Origin: Coriobacteriaceae bacterium
GTDB lineage: Bacteria > Actinomycetota > Coriobacteriia > Coriobacteriales > Coriobacteriaceae
Reading direction: 5' to 3'
Assembly (NCBI GenBank): GCA_902363125.1
Contig: CABIZD010000008.1
Coordinates: 1-64,000, forward strand
DNA length: 64,000 bases
The position numbers were made by a program, and so were the translations under genes. Positions within the stretch are counted from its first letter, which is position 1. Each line of letters starts with the position of its first letter. This document shows, piece by piece, positions 43,671 to 53,022 of the stretch. Under the pieces are notes generated by a model that did not search any database, was not told the DNA's origin, and saw nothing but the letters and a program-made list of their open reading frames with translations.

Positions 43671-44609
43671 ATGCCCGTACCCGCAAACATCTCCGACTCC
43701 ACGGCCATCAACGCCTCGATGGACCAGGAGTTCATCCGCAACTTCGAGGGCGACCTCGACCGCCTGCTCGAGGTCCTCGGCATCTTCGGCGCCGAGACCA
43801 TCGCCGCCGGCACCACGCTCAAGATGCTCAAGGTGACCGGCGAGCTCAACAACTCCAAGACCGCCGGCTCCAAGGAGTCCGCCACCGGCGATACCGCAGT
43901 CCAGCTGGGATCCAGCTCCGGCACCGCCTACGTCGAGGGCGACGAGGTCGCGCTGTCCAAGTTCACCGCCACCTACGAGCCCGTGGGCGAGGCCGAGGCC
44001 TTCCCGTACCGCCGCATGACCACGCACAAGGCGATCCAGCAGTCCGGCTACGTCAACGCCGTGCTCAAGACCGACAAGCACATGGCCTCGCTCGTGCGCC
44101 GCAGCATCGTCTCGCAGTTCTTCTCCTTCCTGCTCAAGGGAACGGGCGCGGCGACCGGCAAGGGCCTGCAGGCATGCGCCGCCGCGGTCGACGCCAAGCT
44201 CGGCAACACCCTCGAGACCAACGGCGACGCCGCCGAGCGCGTCGTGCACTTCATCAACCGAGACGACGCAGCCGACTACCTCGGCAACGCGACCATCACC
44301 GACCAGAACCTGTTCGGCCTGACCTACCTCGAGAACTTCCTGGGCCTCTCGGGCGTCTTCCTGACCAACCAGGTCGCCAAGGGAACCATGATCGCCACCC
44401 CCGCCGACAACATCCGCATCTTCGGCGTGGACTTCGGCGAGCTCGCGACCTCGGGCCTCACGTACACGGTATCCGACTCCGGCCTGATCGGCGTCGCGCA
44501 CACCCCGGCGTACGACCACGTGTCGGTCGAGACGAACGTGCTCGCCGGCGCGACGTTCTTCCCCGAGGTGAAGGACTACATCGTGAAGGGAACCATCACG
44601 ACCAAGTAA
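43671..44609 (+). CDS. Major capsid protein
   Basis: 312 residues, HK97-type fold expected from context. It starts 13 bases after the scaffold stop with AAAGGGGCAAG upstream. The extended N-terminal arm, a long spine helix (about 120-150) and a C-terminal beta region are visible. No protease domain is encoded with it. Confidence 0.88.
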   Translation: MPVPANISDSTAINASMDQEFIRNFEGDLDRLLEVLGIFGAETIAAGTTLKMLKVTGELNNSKTAGSKESATGDTAVQLGSSSGTAYVEGDEVALSKFTATYEPVGEAEAFPYRRMTTHKAIQQSGYVNAVLKTDKHMASLVRRSIVSQFFSFLLKGTGAATGKGLQACAAAVDAKLGNTLETNGDAAERVVHFINRDDAADYLGNATITDQNLFGLTYLENFLGLSGVFLTNQVAKGTMIATPADNIRIFGVDFGELATSGLTYTVSDSGLIGVAHTPAYDHVSVETNVLAGATFFPEVKDYIVKGTITTK

Positions 44610-44619
44610 GGAGGCCACC

Positions 44620-45039
44620 GTGGACGAATACTCGTTCGCGACGGTCGACGAGTACCGCATCGACACCGGCGACGCGGCGACCCCCGACGAGCGCGTGGCC
44701 GCCGAGCTGTCGCGGCAGAGCGCGAAGCTCCGCGCGACGCTCGGCATCGGCCGGGCGCGCACCCTGGAGGGGGACGCGGCGGCGCTGGCGCGGGACCTCG
44801 TGACCGACGCGGCCCGCAAGAAGCTCGTGCAGCCGGCCTGCGCGCCCATGGGCGTGGAGGACCTCACCGGCGTCTCGCAGTCGAGCTTCACGGCCAACGG
44901 GTTCCAGGGGAGCTTCACCTTCCAGAACCCGAGCGGAACGGCCTACTTCGACCGCTCGACCCTCACCGCGCTCAAGAGGCTCCTCGGGCGCGGCCAGCGC
45001 ATCGGCACCGTGTGCCCGAGCTACGGGGGCAGGCCGTGA
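44620..45039 (+). CDS. Head-tail connector protein (adaptor)
   Basis: 139 residues, GTG start after TAAGGAGG. N-terminal helices and a C-terminal Tyr/Phe-rich strand region fit the ring protein that binds the portal; the assignment rests mainly on gene order. Confidence 0.65.
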   Translation: MDEYSFATVDEYRIDTGDAATPDERVAAELSRQSAKLRATLGIGRARTLEGDAAALARDLVTDAARKKLVQPACAPMGVEDLTGVSQSSFTANGFQGSFTFQNPSGTAYFDRSTLTALKRLLGRGQRIGTVCPSYGGRP

Positions 45040-45389
45040 TGGGCGAGGAGGTGACGGTGCTGTCGAGCACGGTGACGGGCAGGGACGCCATGGGCGAGCC
45101 CACCGTCGAGTGGGAGGCCACCGTCGTCCCGGGATGCCTCGTGCGGCCCCTGGCCGGCTCGGACGCGGGGGACGCCGCCCGGCCGGACGGCATCGAGGCG
45201 AGCTACTCCATCGCGTTCCCCAAGACGTACGCGGGGCCGCCGCTGGCGCGCTGCCGCATCGCCCTGACGGGGCGCGGCATGCCCGCCGACCCCGACACCG
45301 CGCTGCTGGTCGTCGGCTACCCCGACATCACGGACCCCTGCCCCACGGCGTGGAACATGACGGCGACGGCGGGGAGGGCCCATGGCTGA
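45039..45389 (+). CDS. Head completion/stopper protein
   Basis: 116 residues, beta-rich, ATG overlapping the preceding stop. Position and size match the head-closure (SPP1 gp16-like) protein that seals the head after packaging. Confidence 0.65.
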   Translation: MGEEVTVLSSTVTGRDAMGEPTVEWEATVVPGCLVRPLAGSDAGDAARPDGIEASYSIAFPKTYAGPPLARCRIALTGRGMPADPDTALLVVGYPDITDPCPTAWNMTATAGRAHG

Positions 45390-45705
45390 CAAGATCAAGT
45401 TCGGGCGCTTCGTCCACAGCGACGCGGGCGTCATCGCCGTCACGAAGGGCGCGGGAGTCCGCACCTTGGTGGCGGTCGAGACCGCCCGCCTCACGGCGAG
45501 GGCCAACGCCGCGGCCGCGTCGCGCCACGTGCCGTCGGGTTACCGCAGGTCCCTCGAGAGGCTCCATCCCGGGGCCTTCGACGGCGACCCCTACGTGGGC
45601 GTCGTCAAGTCGGGCTCCTGCGACACGCTCGGCGTCGTCCGCGCCGCGACCCCGGCCGGCGCATTCGACCAGAACCGCAACCACACCCTCGACCACCTGC
45701 TCTAA
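45382..45705 (+). CDS. Tail/neck protein (HK97 gp10-like position)
   Basis: 107 residues, Ala/Arg-rich helix in the middle, overlapping the gene before by 8 bases. Assigned by order only. Confidence 0.6.
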   Translation: MADKIKFGRFVHSDAGVIAVTKGAGVRTLVAVETARLTARANAAAASRHVPSGYRRSLERLHPGAFDGDPYVGVVKSGSCDTLGVVRAATPAGAFDQNRNHTLDHLL

Positions 45706-45714
45706 GGAGGGACC

Positions 45715-46083
45715 GTGCCGAGACTCAACGTGATGGGCGAGCTCAGGGCGATCCTCGAGTCCTCCCTGGGCGGCGTGCCCGTGCGGATCGACCTGCCCGG
45801 GGAACGGCCGGGTACCGTCGCCGTGGTCCGCCGGTGCGGGGGCGCGCGGCAGGACGCCCTCATCGACTCGCCCCAGGTGGAGGTGCTCATGTGGGCCCCG
45901 ACAGAGGCCAAGGCCGAGGAGCTCGCGGAGCTCGTGGGCGACGCGATGTCGCACCTGCCGTTCGCGCGGGGCTTCTGCGCCTGCGAGGAGCTCGAGATGC
46001 GGACCGACTACGACTACCTCGCCCGGTCCCCGCGCTGGTACGCGCTGTACCGACTGAAGACATACCAACCGAAAGAAGGATAA
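45715..46083 (+). CDS. Tail terminator-like protein
   Basis: 122 residues, GTG start after AAGGAGGGACC. Alpha/beta pattern and location just before the major tail protein fit the tail terminator (lambda gpU type). Confidence 0.65.
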   Translation: MPRLNVMGELRAILESSLGGVPVRIDLPGERPGTVAVVRRCGGARQDALIDSPQVEVLMWAPTEAKAEELAELVGDAMSHLPFARGFCACEELEMRTDYDYLARSPRWYALYRLKTYQPKEG

Positions 46084-46716
46084 ATGGCATCTAACAACGA
46101 GGAGAACAAGATCGCCCTCGCCTCCGAGGACGCGACCCCCGCAAACGACATCGACCCCTCGCTCGTCACCACCGGCTCGCCCGTCGAGGGCGGCTGCGTG
46201 TACACGAGCTTCAAGTCCAACCCGACGCTCCCGACCGACGCCGCGACCAAGATCTCCACGCTCACCGACCTCGTGTCGCTGGGCGACCTGTCGCCCGACG
46301 GCTTCACGGCCTCCAAGAGCGTGACGGTCAACGAGTTCAAGGGCTGGCACCAGTCCATCGTGCTCACCAAGGTCTCCGAGGAGAAGCACCAGTACAAGAT
46401 GGTCTTCATCGAGTCCGTCCGCTCCTCCGTCGCCAAGCTGCGCTACGGCGCCGGCAACGTCGAGACGAACGAGGACGGAACGTTCAGCCACATCAAGGTC
46501 ATCGCCAACTCCGACGTGCGCGTCCCGCTCGTCATCGACGAGCTCGAGGACACGGGCAACCTGCGCCGCACCGTCATCCCGCGCATCTCCATCGACTCCT
46601 ACGACGACGTCGAGCACAAGCCCGGCGGCCTGGTCCAGTACGGCTTCACCTTCACGGTCCTCAAGACCGCGGGCAAGCCGCTGTTCGACATCTACCGCGC
46701 AAAGCCCGCCGCGTAG
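46084..46716 (+). CDS. Major tail protein
   Basis: 210 residues, beta-rich, directly following the previous stop. Its location before the tail chaperones and the strong hairpin after it (high expression) identify it as the tube subunit. The stretch GWHQSIVLTKVSEEKHQYKM resembles tube proteins of siphophages. Confidence 0.85.
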   Translation: MASNNEENKIALASEDATPANDIDPSLVTTGSPVEGGCVYTSFKSNPTLPTDAATKISTLTDLVSLGDLSPDGFTASKSVTVNEFKGWHQSIVLTKVSEEKHQYKMVFIESVRSSVAKLRYGAGNVETNEDGTFSHIKVIANSDVRVPLVIDELEDTGNLRRTVIPRISIDSYDDVEHKPGGLVQYGFTFTVLKTAGKPLFDIYRAKPAA

Positions 46717-46738
46717 GCGAAGGCGACATAACGAGACC

Positions 46739-46768
46739 GCCGCCCCGGCACTGCCGGGGCGGCCCTTT
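46739..46768 (+). terminator. Hairpin after the major tail protein
   Basis: Perfect 11-base stem GCCGCCCCGGC/GCCGGGGCGGC with loop ACT, then CTTT. Probably a partial terminator that lowers downstream tail-gene expression. Confidence 0.75.
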
Positions 46769-46782
46769 ATCTGGGAGGAAAG

Positions 46783-47172
46783 ATGAACAAGGATTACCTG
46801 GCAATGATGGATGAGGGCGAGCTCGAGGCCTACGCAAAGGTCCTCGGCTTCACGACCGCGGCTGCGCAGACGGCTGCTGACAAGGTGAAGCTCATCGAGC
46901 AGAAGCGAGGACGCTGCGCCGAGCTGACCGTTCTCGGCATCGCCATGAGCATCCCCGTCAAGCGCGCGCACGACCGCCGCTTCATCGACGCCATGAACAA
47001 GGAGGACCGCACGACCGAGGAGCTCGACGGGGCGTTCCGCTTCCTCCTCGGCGACGAGCAGTACGAGAGCCTCATGGAGGCCGTGACCGAGGACGACGGC
47101 ACGCAGGACGACGACGCGCTGGGCTACGCATACAACAAGCTGCTCTACTCGGCCGAACTAAAAAACTTCTAG
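46783..47172 (+). CDS. Tail assembly chaperone (gpG-like)
   Basis: 129 residues, helical, between major tail protein and tape measure. GGGAGGAAAG precedes the ATG. It ends two codons after a slippery heptamer, so part of the ribosomes would shift to produce the longer gpGT-like form. Confidence 0.85.
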   Translation: MNKDYLAMMDEGELEAYAKVLGFTTAAAQTAADKVKLIEQKRGRCAELTVLGIAMSIPVKRAHDRRFIDAMNKEDRTTEELDGAFRFLLGDEQYESLMEAVTEDDGTQDDDALGYAYNKLLYSAELKNF

Positions 47173-47540
47173 AGCTCGCCGACCTCGAGGAACGTCACCT
47201 GCCCCTGCTCAGGCACGACTTCAGGGCCTACTACGGCTGCTGCTACGACGAGGTCGGCGCCGCCGAGGCGTACGACCTCGTGAGGACGCTGCCGGACGGG
47301 TCGCTCACCGTGGCGGCACTCCACCCGGAGCGCAGCTGGACGCAGGAGCGGCAATCGGCGGCCGACATCGTAGACAGCGTCTACGCGGCGGCGACCGCGC
47401 TGTGCGGCGGCAAGGCATCGGAAGCCCCGAGGGTGCCCCGCCCGCGGGACGTGGCCGCCGCCGGCGCCGCGGCAGAGCGCGCGGCGTCGGTGCGCGCCCG
47501 CATCGAGAACACCGAGTGGGCGGAGGTGACGGATGGCTGA
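46783..47540 (+). CDS. Tail assembly chaperone, frameshifted fusion (gpGT-like)
   Basis: Reading with a -1 shift at 47160-47166 joins the first 128 codons to 124 more, giving 252 residues. The second frame runs open from the slip site to 47540 (ELADLEERHLPLLRHDF...AYYG) and has no good start codon or ribosome site near its beginning, which supports frameshifting. In lambda, gpG and gpGT bind the tape measure during tail assembly. Its stop overlaps the tape-measure start by 8 bases. Confidence 0.85.
47160..47166 (+). promoter_or_regulatory. Programmed -1 frameshift site, A AAA AAC
   Basis: A canonical X-XXY-YYZ heptamer in the zero frame (CTA AAA AAC), six bases before the zero-frame stop. 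A GC-rich region follows that could form a stimulatory structure. Confidence 0.85.
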
Positions 47541-50500
47541 GATCGGACGCGCGGACCTGCTGATCGTCCCCAGGTTCGACAACCTCACCAAGTCGGTCGA
47601 GTCCGCGCTCGGCAAGTGCGAGGGGCAGGCGAGCAAGTCCGGCTCAAGCCTCGGCAAGAGCACCGGCTCCGGGTTCGGGAAGGGGCTGGCCGGCTCCGGC
47701 GCGATGATAGGCGCCTTCTCGACGCTCACGTCGAAGGCCATGGACTCCATCTCGTCCCATGTCGGGTCGGCGATCAGCCGCTTCGACACGCTCAACAACT
47801 ACCCGAAGGTCATGCAGTCCCTCGGGTACTCCGCCGATTCCGCCAACGCGTCTATCGGCAAGATGTCCGACCGCCTGTCGACCCTTCCCACCAGGCTCGA
47901 CGACATGGTCTCGGTCGTCCAGGGCATCACCGCCACGGTCGGCGACCTCGACAAGGCCACCGACGTCGGCCTCGCGCTCAACGACATGCTCATCGCCTCG
48001 GGCAGCTCGACCCAGCTGTGCTCGGCGGCGATGGAGCAGTTCCGCCAGATCCTCTCCAAGGGCAAGCCCGAGATGGAGGACTGGCGCTCGCTGACGACGG
48101 CCGCGCCGGGCCAGATGGACCAGCTCGCGAAATCCATGCTCGGACCCACGGCAAACGCCAACGACCTGTACGCCGCGCTCGGCGGCGGGGGCAAGGACCC
48201 GACCATCACGCTCGACCAGCTCATGGACAAGATGGTCGAGCTCGACACACAGGGCGGCGCGAGCTTCGCGTCCTTCAAGGACCAGGCCGAGACCGCCGCC
48301 GGCGGCGTCCAGACGAGCGTCCAGAACATGTCGAACGCCGTCACGAAGGGCGTCACCGGCACGCTCGAGTCGATCGGCAGGAACAACATCGCCGGGGTGC
48401 TCAATGACGCGAAGGGCGCCGTGAACGGCTTCTTCAAGGTCGTCAACGGCGGAGTCTCCGCGTCGATGCCCCTGGTCAAGCAACTCTACGGCGGGTTCAA
48501 GGGCCTGGCGCCCGAGATCGTCTCGGGTGCGGCAGGCATCGCGGCATGGCAGAAGGCGGTGCCCGTCCTCTCCGGCGTCGCGAGCGGCGTGGGCAAGGCC
48601 ACCGAGGCCTTCAAGCTCGCCCGCGGGGGCGCAGGCACGTTCGCCGAGTCGCTCGAGGCGGTGGGCATCGGCTTCAACCCGGTCGCGATCGGCTGCACCG
48701 TCGCGGCCGCCGGCATCGGCATACTCATCGAGAAGCAGGTCGAGTGGCAGGCCCGCACCGACGCGCTCAACAAGGCCACGACCGGCCTGGTCGACGCGGC
48801 CTCTAACACCGTGGCGCTCGAGTCCTACGCCGGCAGGGTCGAGAACGTGGGCAAGAAGTCCTCTTTCTCGGCGATGTCCGTCGACGAGCTCGCCGAGTCG
48901 ATCGGCAAGCACGTCGACGCCATGAACGAGAACACGAGGGCCGCCGAGTCGCAGATCGCGCAGCTCAACACCGCGCAGCAGATCATCGACAACTACGCCG
49001 GCAAGACCGACCTGTCCACCGACGCCCAGGGCAGGCTCACGTGGGCGCTGCAGCTGCTCAACGATCAGCTCGGGCTCAACATCTCGGCGCAGGACGTGGC
49101 GAACGGGCAGTACGTCGACGCGGACGGCAACGTCAAGAACCTCAAGCAGTCCATCGACGAGCTCGTCGCCTCCAAGAAGAAGGACGCCGAGGTGAGCGCC
49201 CTCACAGCAAACCTCACCGAGGCGTACCAGGCGCAGTCCGAGGCGGCCGACACGCTCGCCTCCAAGACGAAGCCCTACCAGGACCGCCTCAAGGAGCTGG
49301 CGAGGAGCTACCCGGAGCTCACCAAGGGCGAGCTCGAGGCGCTCGCCTGCACCGAGAAGGTCGGCAGGGAGTACAACGAGGCGAAGAAGCAGTTCGACTC
49401 CGCCTCGGAGAGCATCGACGCGCTCAACGGCAAGCTCGGCGACGCGAGCCTGACCACGCAGGAGGCCGGCAGCACCTTCGAGCACTTCGCCCAGGCGCAG
49501 CTCACGCTCTTCCAGGCACAGCTCTCGGCCAACGGCGAGACCCTGTCCGCCATCTCCGGCTCGCTCACGCAGCTCGGCGTCGACACCGAGCAGCTGGCGA
49601 GCCTCAGCGACGACCAGCTCGCCAGGCTGGCGCAGGACTACGACGGCACCGCCCGCTCCATCGTCGACGACCTCGACGGGTGGGGCGTCTCGATGGACGA
49701 GGGCGCCGCCTCGACGGTCCGCGCGGCGAGCCAGATCCAGGCCGCGCTCGAGGACATGGGCGGCAAGCTCAAGAAGGCGTTCTCGAAGGAGAACATCGAC
49801 TTCGGCGCGTTCTCGGACGCCTGCGCCGCGGCCGGCGTGTCGACCGAGACGCTCAACAGCATCGGCTCCGCCAACCTCGCCGCGCTCGCCAGCAACTTCA
49901 ACGGCAACATCGACCAGATGGTCTGGGCCGTCCAGAACTACAACGCGCAGCCCATCGTCGACAAGAACGGCAACGTGACCGTCGACCAGGCCCAGCTCAT
50001 GGACGCCCAGGGCAACGTGTACACCTGGAACGGCTCGCAGCTGATGGACAAGAGCGGCGTCGTCGACGTGAGCGTCGGCGACCTGCGCGACGCCCAGGGC
50101 AACCTCGTGACCTGGAACGGCACGGCGCTCCAGTCCAAGAGCGCCAAGACAAAGGTCGACAAGAAGGAAGTCGACAAGGCGCAGACCTCGGTGGACAAGC
50201 TCAACGGCACCAAGCTCAAGAGCAAGGAGATGACCGCCAAGGCGAGCTACGGGACGCTGCCGAAGTGCCAGTCCGCCATGCAGGCGGTGATGAACGAGCC
50301 GTTCCACTCAAGGTCGGCGACGATCACCACGACCTACGTGACCGTCAACAGGACACGCAACGAGAAGGCCGCCGGCGGCATACGCCATGCCGAGGGGGGC
50401 ATCCGCATGCACGCGCACGGCGCCATCGTCGACGCGCCGGTGACCGGCTACCCGCTCGACTGGGTGGGCGAGGACGGCGCCGAGGCCATCGTGCCGCTCA

Positions 50501-50691
50501 CGAACCGCAGGTATTCCGAGCCGTTCGCGGCGACCCTCGCCGAGCAGATGGCGCGGCTCGGCGGCCAGCGCGGCGACGTCTACAACATCTACCTCGACGG
50601 GTCGGCCCTCGAGGTCGACGAGCGCGTCGCGGAGGCGCTCAGGGCGCTGGTCTCCGAACTCAAGAGGACCGTCAGGACCGGAAGGGGGTAG
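47533..50691 (+). CDS. Tape measure protein
   Basis: 1052 residues, the longest phage protein here, which sets tail length. The N-terminal third has the conserved tape-measure domain (NLTKSVESALGKCEGQA; then DDMVSVVQGITATVGD...PGQMDQLAKSM), a hydrophobic stretch near 380-395, long coiled-coil regions, and a C-terminal GGIRHAEGG repeat-like end. It begins inside the gpGT reading frame end. Confidence 0.93.
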   Translation: MAEIGRADLLIVPRFDNLTKSVESALGKCEGQASKSGSSLGKSTGSGFGKGLAGSGAMIGAFSTLTSKAMDSISSHVGSAISRFDTLNNYPKVMQSLGYSADSANASIGKMSDRLSTLPTRLDDMVSVVQGITATVGDLDKATDVGLALNDMLIASGSSTQLCSAAMEQFRQILSKGKPEMEDWRSLTTAAPGQMDQLAKSMLGPTANANDLYAALGGGGKDPTITLDQLMDKMVELDTQGGASFASFKDQAETAAGGVQTSVQNMSNAVTKGVTGTLESIGRNNIAGVLNDAKGAVNGFFKVVNGGVSASMPLVKQLYGGFKGLAPEIVSGAAGIAAWQKAVPVLSGVASGVGKATEAFKLARGGAGTFAESLEAVGIGFNPVAIGCTVAAAGIGILIEKQVEWQARTDALNKATTGLVDAASNTVALESYAGRVENVGKKSSFSAMSVDELAESIGKHVDAMNENTRAAESQIAQLNTAQQIIDNYAGKTDLSTDAQGRLTWALQLLNDQLGLNISAQDVANGQYVDADGNVKNLKQSIDELVASKKKDAEVSALTANLTEAYQAQSEAADTLASKTKPYQDRLKELARSYPELTKGELEALACTEKVGREYNEAKKQFDSASESIDALNGKLGDASLTTQEAGSTFEHFAQAQLTLFQAQLSANGETLSAISGSLTQLGVDTEQLASLSDDQLARLAQDYDGTARSIVDDLDGWGVSMDEGAASTVRAASQIQAALEDMGGKLKKAFSKENIDFGAFSDACAAAGVSTETLNSIGSANLAALASNFNGNIDQMVWAVQNYNAQPIVDKNGNVTVDQAQLMDAQGNVYTWNGSQLMDKSGVVDVSVGDLRDAQGNLVTWNGTALQSKSAKTKVDKKEVDKAQTSVDKLNGTKLKSKEMTAKASYGTLPKCQSAMQAVMNEPFHSRSATITTTYVTVNRTRNEKAAGGIRHAEGGIRMHAHGAIVDAPVTGYPLDWVGEDGAEAIVPLTNRRYSEPFAATLAEQMARLGGQRGDVYNIYLDGSALEVDERVAEALRALVSELKRTVRTGRG

Positions 50692-50694
50692 CAG

Positions 50695-53022
50695 GTGGCC
50701 TACAAGGAGCTGAGCAGGAACAAAGTCAAGTACTACTCGATCAGCCTCTCCACATCGGTCTCCAACGTCGACGACACCACGGCCCGCATACACTGGACCG
50801 CCACCGTCGACTTCGGCAACTGGTACTACTACGGCGTGCGCCTCCACGTCAAGGTCGGCGGCGTCTGGCGAGCGAGCGGCGACGGCTACACGACCTCCCC
50901 CTACGCATGCGCCGTCACCGTCAGCGGCTATACCGACGCGGCGCGCGCGGACAAGGACTACGACGTCTGGGTCGAGGCCTATACCGAGTCCGTGTCGGTG
51001 TGCGGCTACGGCGCCGTCGGCGCGACGACCTCCTGCGGCGAGGGCGCCAGGATCGGCAAGGTCCCGGCATACGAGCCCGCCGCCCCGACCGACCTCAGGG
51101 TCACGCGCTCGACCGACGACGTCACCGACCTCGAGTGGGCCAACCACCCGGACGACGACGCCAGGAAGTACTACGACGGCATCAACGTGTACCGCCACAC
51201 CAACGGCGGACCGACCGAGAACCCGTACAACTCAGGCACGATCTCCAACTGGCGCGACGCCACGACGACGGCGAACAACTACTACGACTACGACGTCCGA
51301 GCGCGCTGGCGCGGAGGAACGTCGGACATGTCGAACTCGGTGCGCGTCTACAAGACGCCAGCGCCGCCGGCATCGGTCTCGCTATCGCGCTCCGGCGACG
51401 GCGAGGTCTCGCTGGTCGTCAGGGGTCCCGATATCCCGTCCTGGATCAGCGGCTTCGATGTCCGCGCGACCTCCGACGGCGGCAGGACCTACAAGCCCCG
51501 CGCCCTTACCGCCGACAGACAGGAGCCGGGCGTCTGGACCATGACCGACCCGTCTGCCGTGGCGGGAGAGAAGGTCGTCTACGAGGTCCGCACCTACCGC
51601 GAGGAGCCCGTGGCGGGCGCGGGGGACACCGTCTTCTCCGCGTGGACGGCATCCAACGCAGTGGCGACGATCTGCCCGCCGTACGCGCCCGCCGTCTCCG
51701 GGGTCGACCCCGCCTACCCGACTGGGTCGACGGCGACCATCGGCTGGACGCGGAACCACCCCGACGGGACAGCCCAGACGGCGGCGCAGATTGAGCTGGT
51801 CGGGCCCGATGGCAAGACCGTCCCGCACCACATCACCGGGTCCGCGTCGACGACATCCCTGAGCCTGTCCGCGAAGGGCACCTACCGGCTACGCGTCCGC
51901 ACCAAGGGCGCCGACCCCTCATGGGGAGCGTGGTCGGAGTACGCGGTGTTCAGGGTCGCCGACCCGCCGCAGGCGTTCTTCACGACCCCCGCGGAGGACG
52001 GCGAGGCCGTCGTCGAGCTCCCGCTGCGCGCCGCCTGGACCGCTGTCGACGAGACCGGCATCACCTACCAGCGCCTGAGGCTGCTGCGCGGCGGCTCCGC
52101 GGTCATCGACACATCGGTCGCCGCGGGCGCGCGGTCGCACGAGATCGCCTCCGGCCTGGAGAACAGGTCCGCGTACGTCCTCGAGCTCACCGTCCGCGGC
52201 GGCTCGAGCCTGTCCACGACCGTCACCCGCTCGTTCTCGACCGACTGGCTCGTGCCCGCCACGCCCATCATCAACGTCTCCTACAGCGACGCGCTCGCAG
52301 CCGTCGTCACGGTGCGCGACGGCATCTCGGAGTTCTCCGTAAGGGACCACAAGCTGCGCGGCCCCATGGCCATGACGCCCGAGGGCAACATCCGCATCAG
52401 GGGCGGCATGTCCATAAAGGGGACGCGCGCAACCGTCCACAGCCTCCCGCCGTGCGCCTCGTTCGATATCGAGCGCGTGCTCGCGGACGGCTCGAGGCTC
52501 CTGCTCGCGAGCGGCCTCAAGTCCGGGCAGAGCGTCATCGACCGCCTGCCGCCGCTCAACGTCGGGTTCTCCTACGTCGCGCGCGGCTACGCGGCCTCCG
52601 GAACCACCTCGACGACCGAGGTGGGGACCGTGTGCCCGTGCGACGGGTTCGCCCTCAACTTCGGGCCGGACGCCTCCGAGGTCGTCGTGGGCGACAGGAA
52701 CATGGGCGGCCCGCCGCAGTACTCGGCGAGCCCCGAGCGCGAGCGCGACCAGTTCCACTTCGTCGGCGGCGGCCTGCCCATGGGGTTCGAGAGCGGCAAC
52801 CTCTCGATGAAGGAGTCGATGGAGTTCACGATCGAGGAGGACGACTACCTGCGCGTCCGCGGCCTGTTCGGCCGCTACGGAAGCGCCTGGGTGCGACCCC
52901 ATCTGGGCGACCGCGGCTTCGCCGCCGTCACGGGGACGCTCACCAGGTGCGCGCCTGAGGACTACAGGGTGTCCGTATCGACGAAGAGGGAGCGATGGAG
53001 GGAGCCCAACGGTGTCGGATGA
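50695..53022 (+). CDS. Tail-tip protein with fibronectin-III-like domains
   Basis: 775 residues, GTG start 3 bases after the tape-measure stop. Several Fn3-type beta sandwiches are visible (about 125-220, 225-325, 330-420, 425-515; for example PTDLRVTRSTDDVTDLEWAN). The C-terminal 200 residues look like a tail-tip attachment domain (FSVRDHKLRGPMAM...ERDQFHFVGGG). Likely distal tail protein that also makes weak contacts with surface glycans. Confidence 0.75.
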   Translation: MAYKELSRNKVKYYSISLSTSVSNVDDTTARIHWTATVDFGNWYYYGVRLHVKVGGVWRASGDGYTTSPYACAVTVSGYTDAARADKDYDVWVEAYTESVSVCGYGAVGATTSCGEGARIGKVPAYEPAAPTDLRVTRSTDDVTDLEWANHPDDDARKYYDGINVYRHTNGGPTENPYNSGTISNWRDATTTANNYYDYDVRARWRGGTSDMSNSVRVYKTPAPPASVSLSRSGDGEVSLVVRGPDIPSWISGFDVRATSDGGRTYKPRALTADRQEPGVWTMTDPSAVAGEKVVYEVRTYREEPVAGAGDTVFSAWTASNAVATICPPYAPAVSGVDPAYPTGSTATIGWTRNHPDGTAQTAAQIELVGPDGKTVPHHITGSASTTSLSLSAKGTYRLRVRTKGADPSWGAWSEYAVFRVADPPQAFFTTPAEDGEAVVELPLRAAWTAVDETGITYQRLRLLRGGSAVIDTSVAAGARSHEIASGLENRSAYVLELTVRGGSSLSTTVTRSFSTDWLVPATPIINVSYSDALAAVVTVRDGISEFSVRDHKLRGPMAMTPEGNIRIRGGMSIKGTRATVHSLPPCASFDIERVLADGSRLLLASGLKSGQSVIDRLPPLNVGFSYVARGYAASGTTSTTEVGTVCPCDGFALNFGPDASEVVVGDRNMGGPPQYSASPERERDQFHFVGGGLPMGFESGNLSMKESMEFTIEEDDYLRVRGLFGRYGSAWVRPHLGDRGFAAVTGTLTRCAPEDYRVSVSTKRERWREPNGVG

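Noticed and set aside
47644..50307. Long open frame opposite the tape measure gene
   Set aside because: GC-skewed shadow frame without start signal or family sequence.
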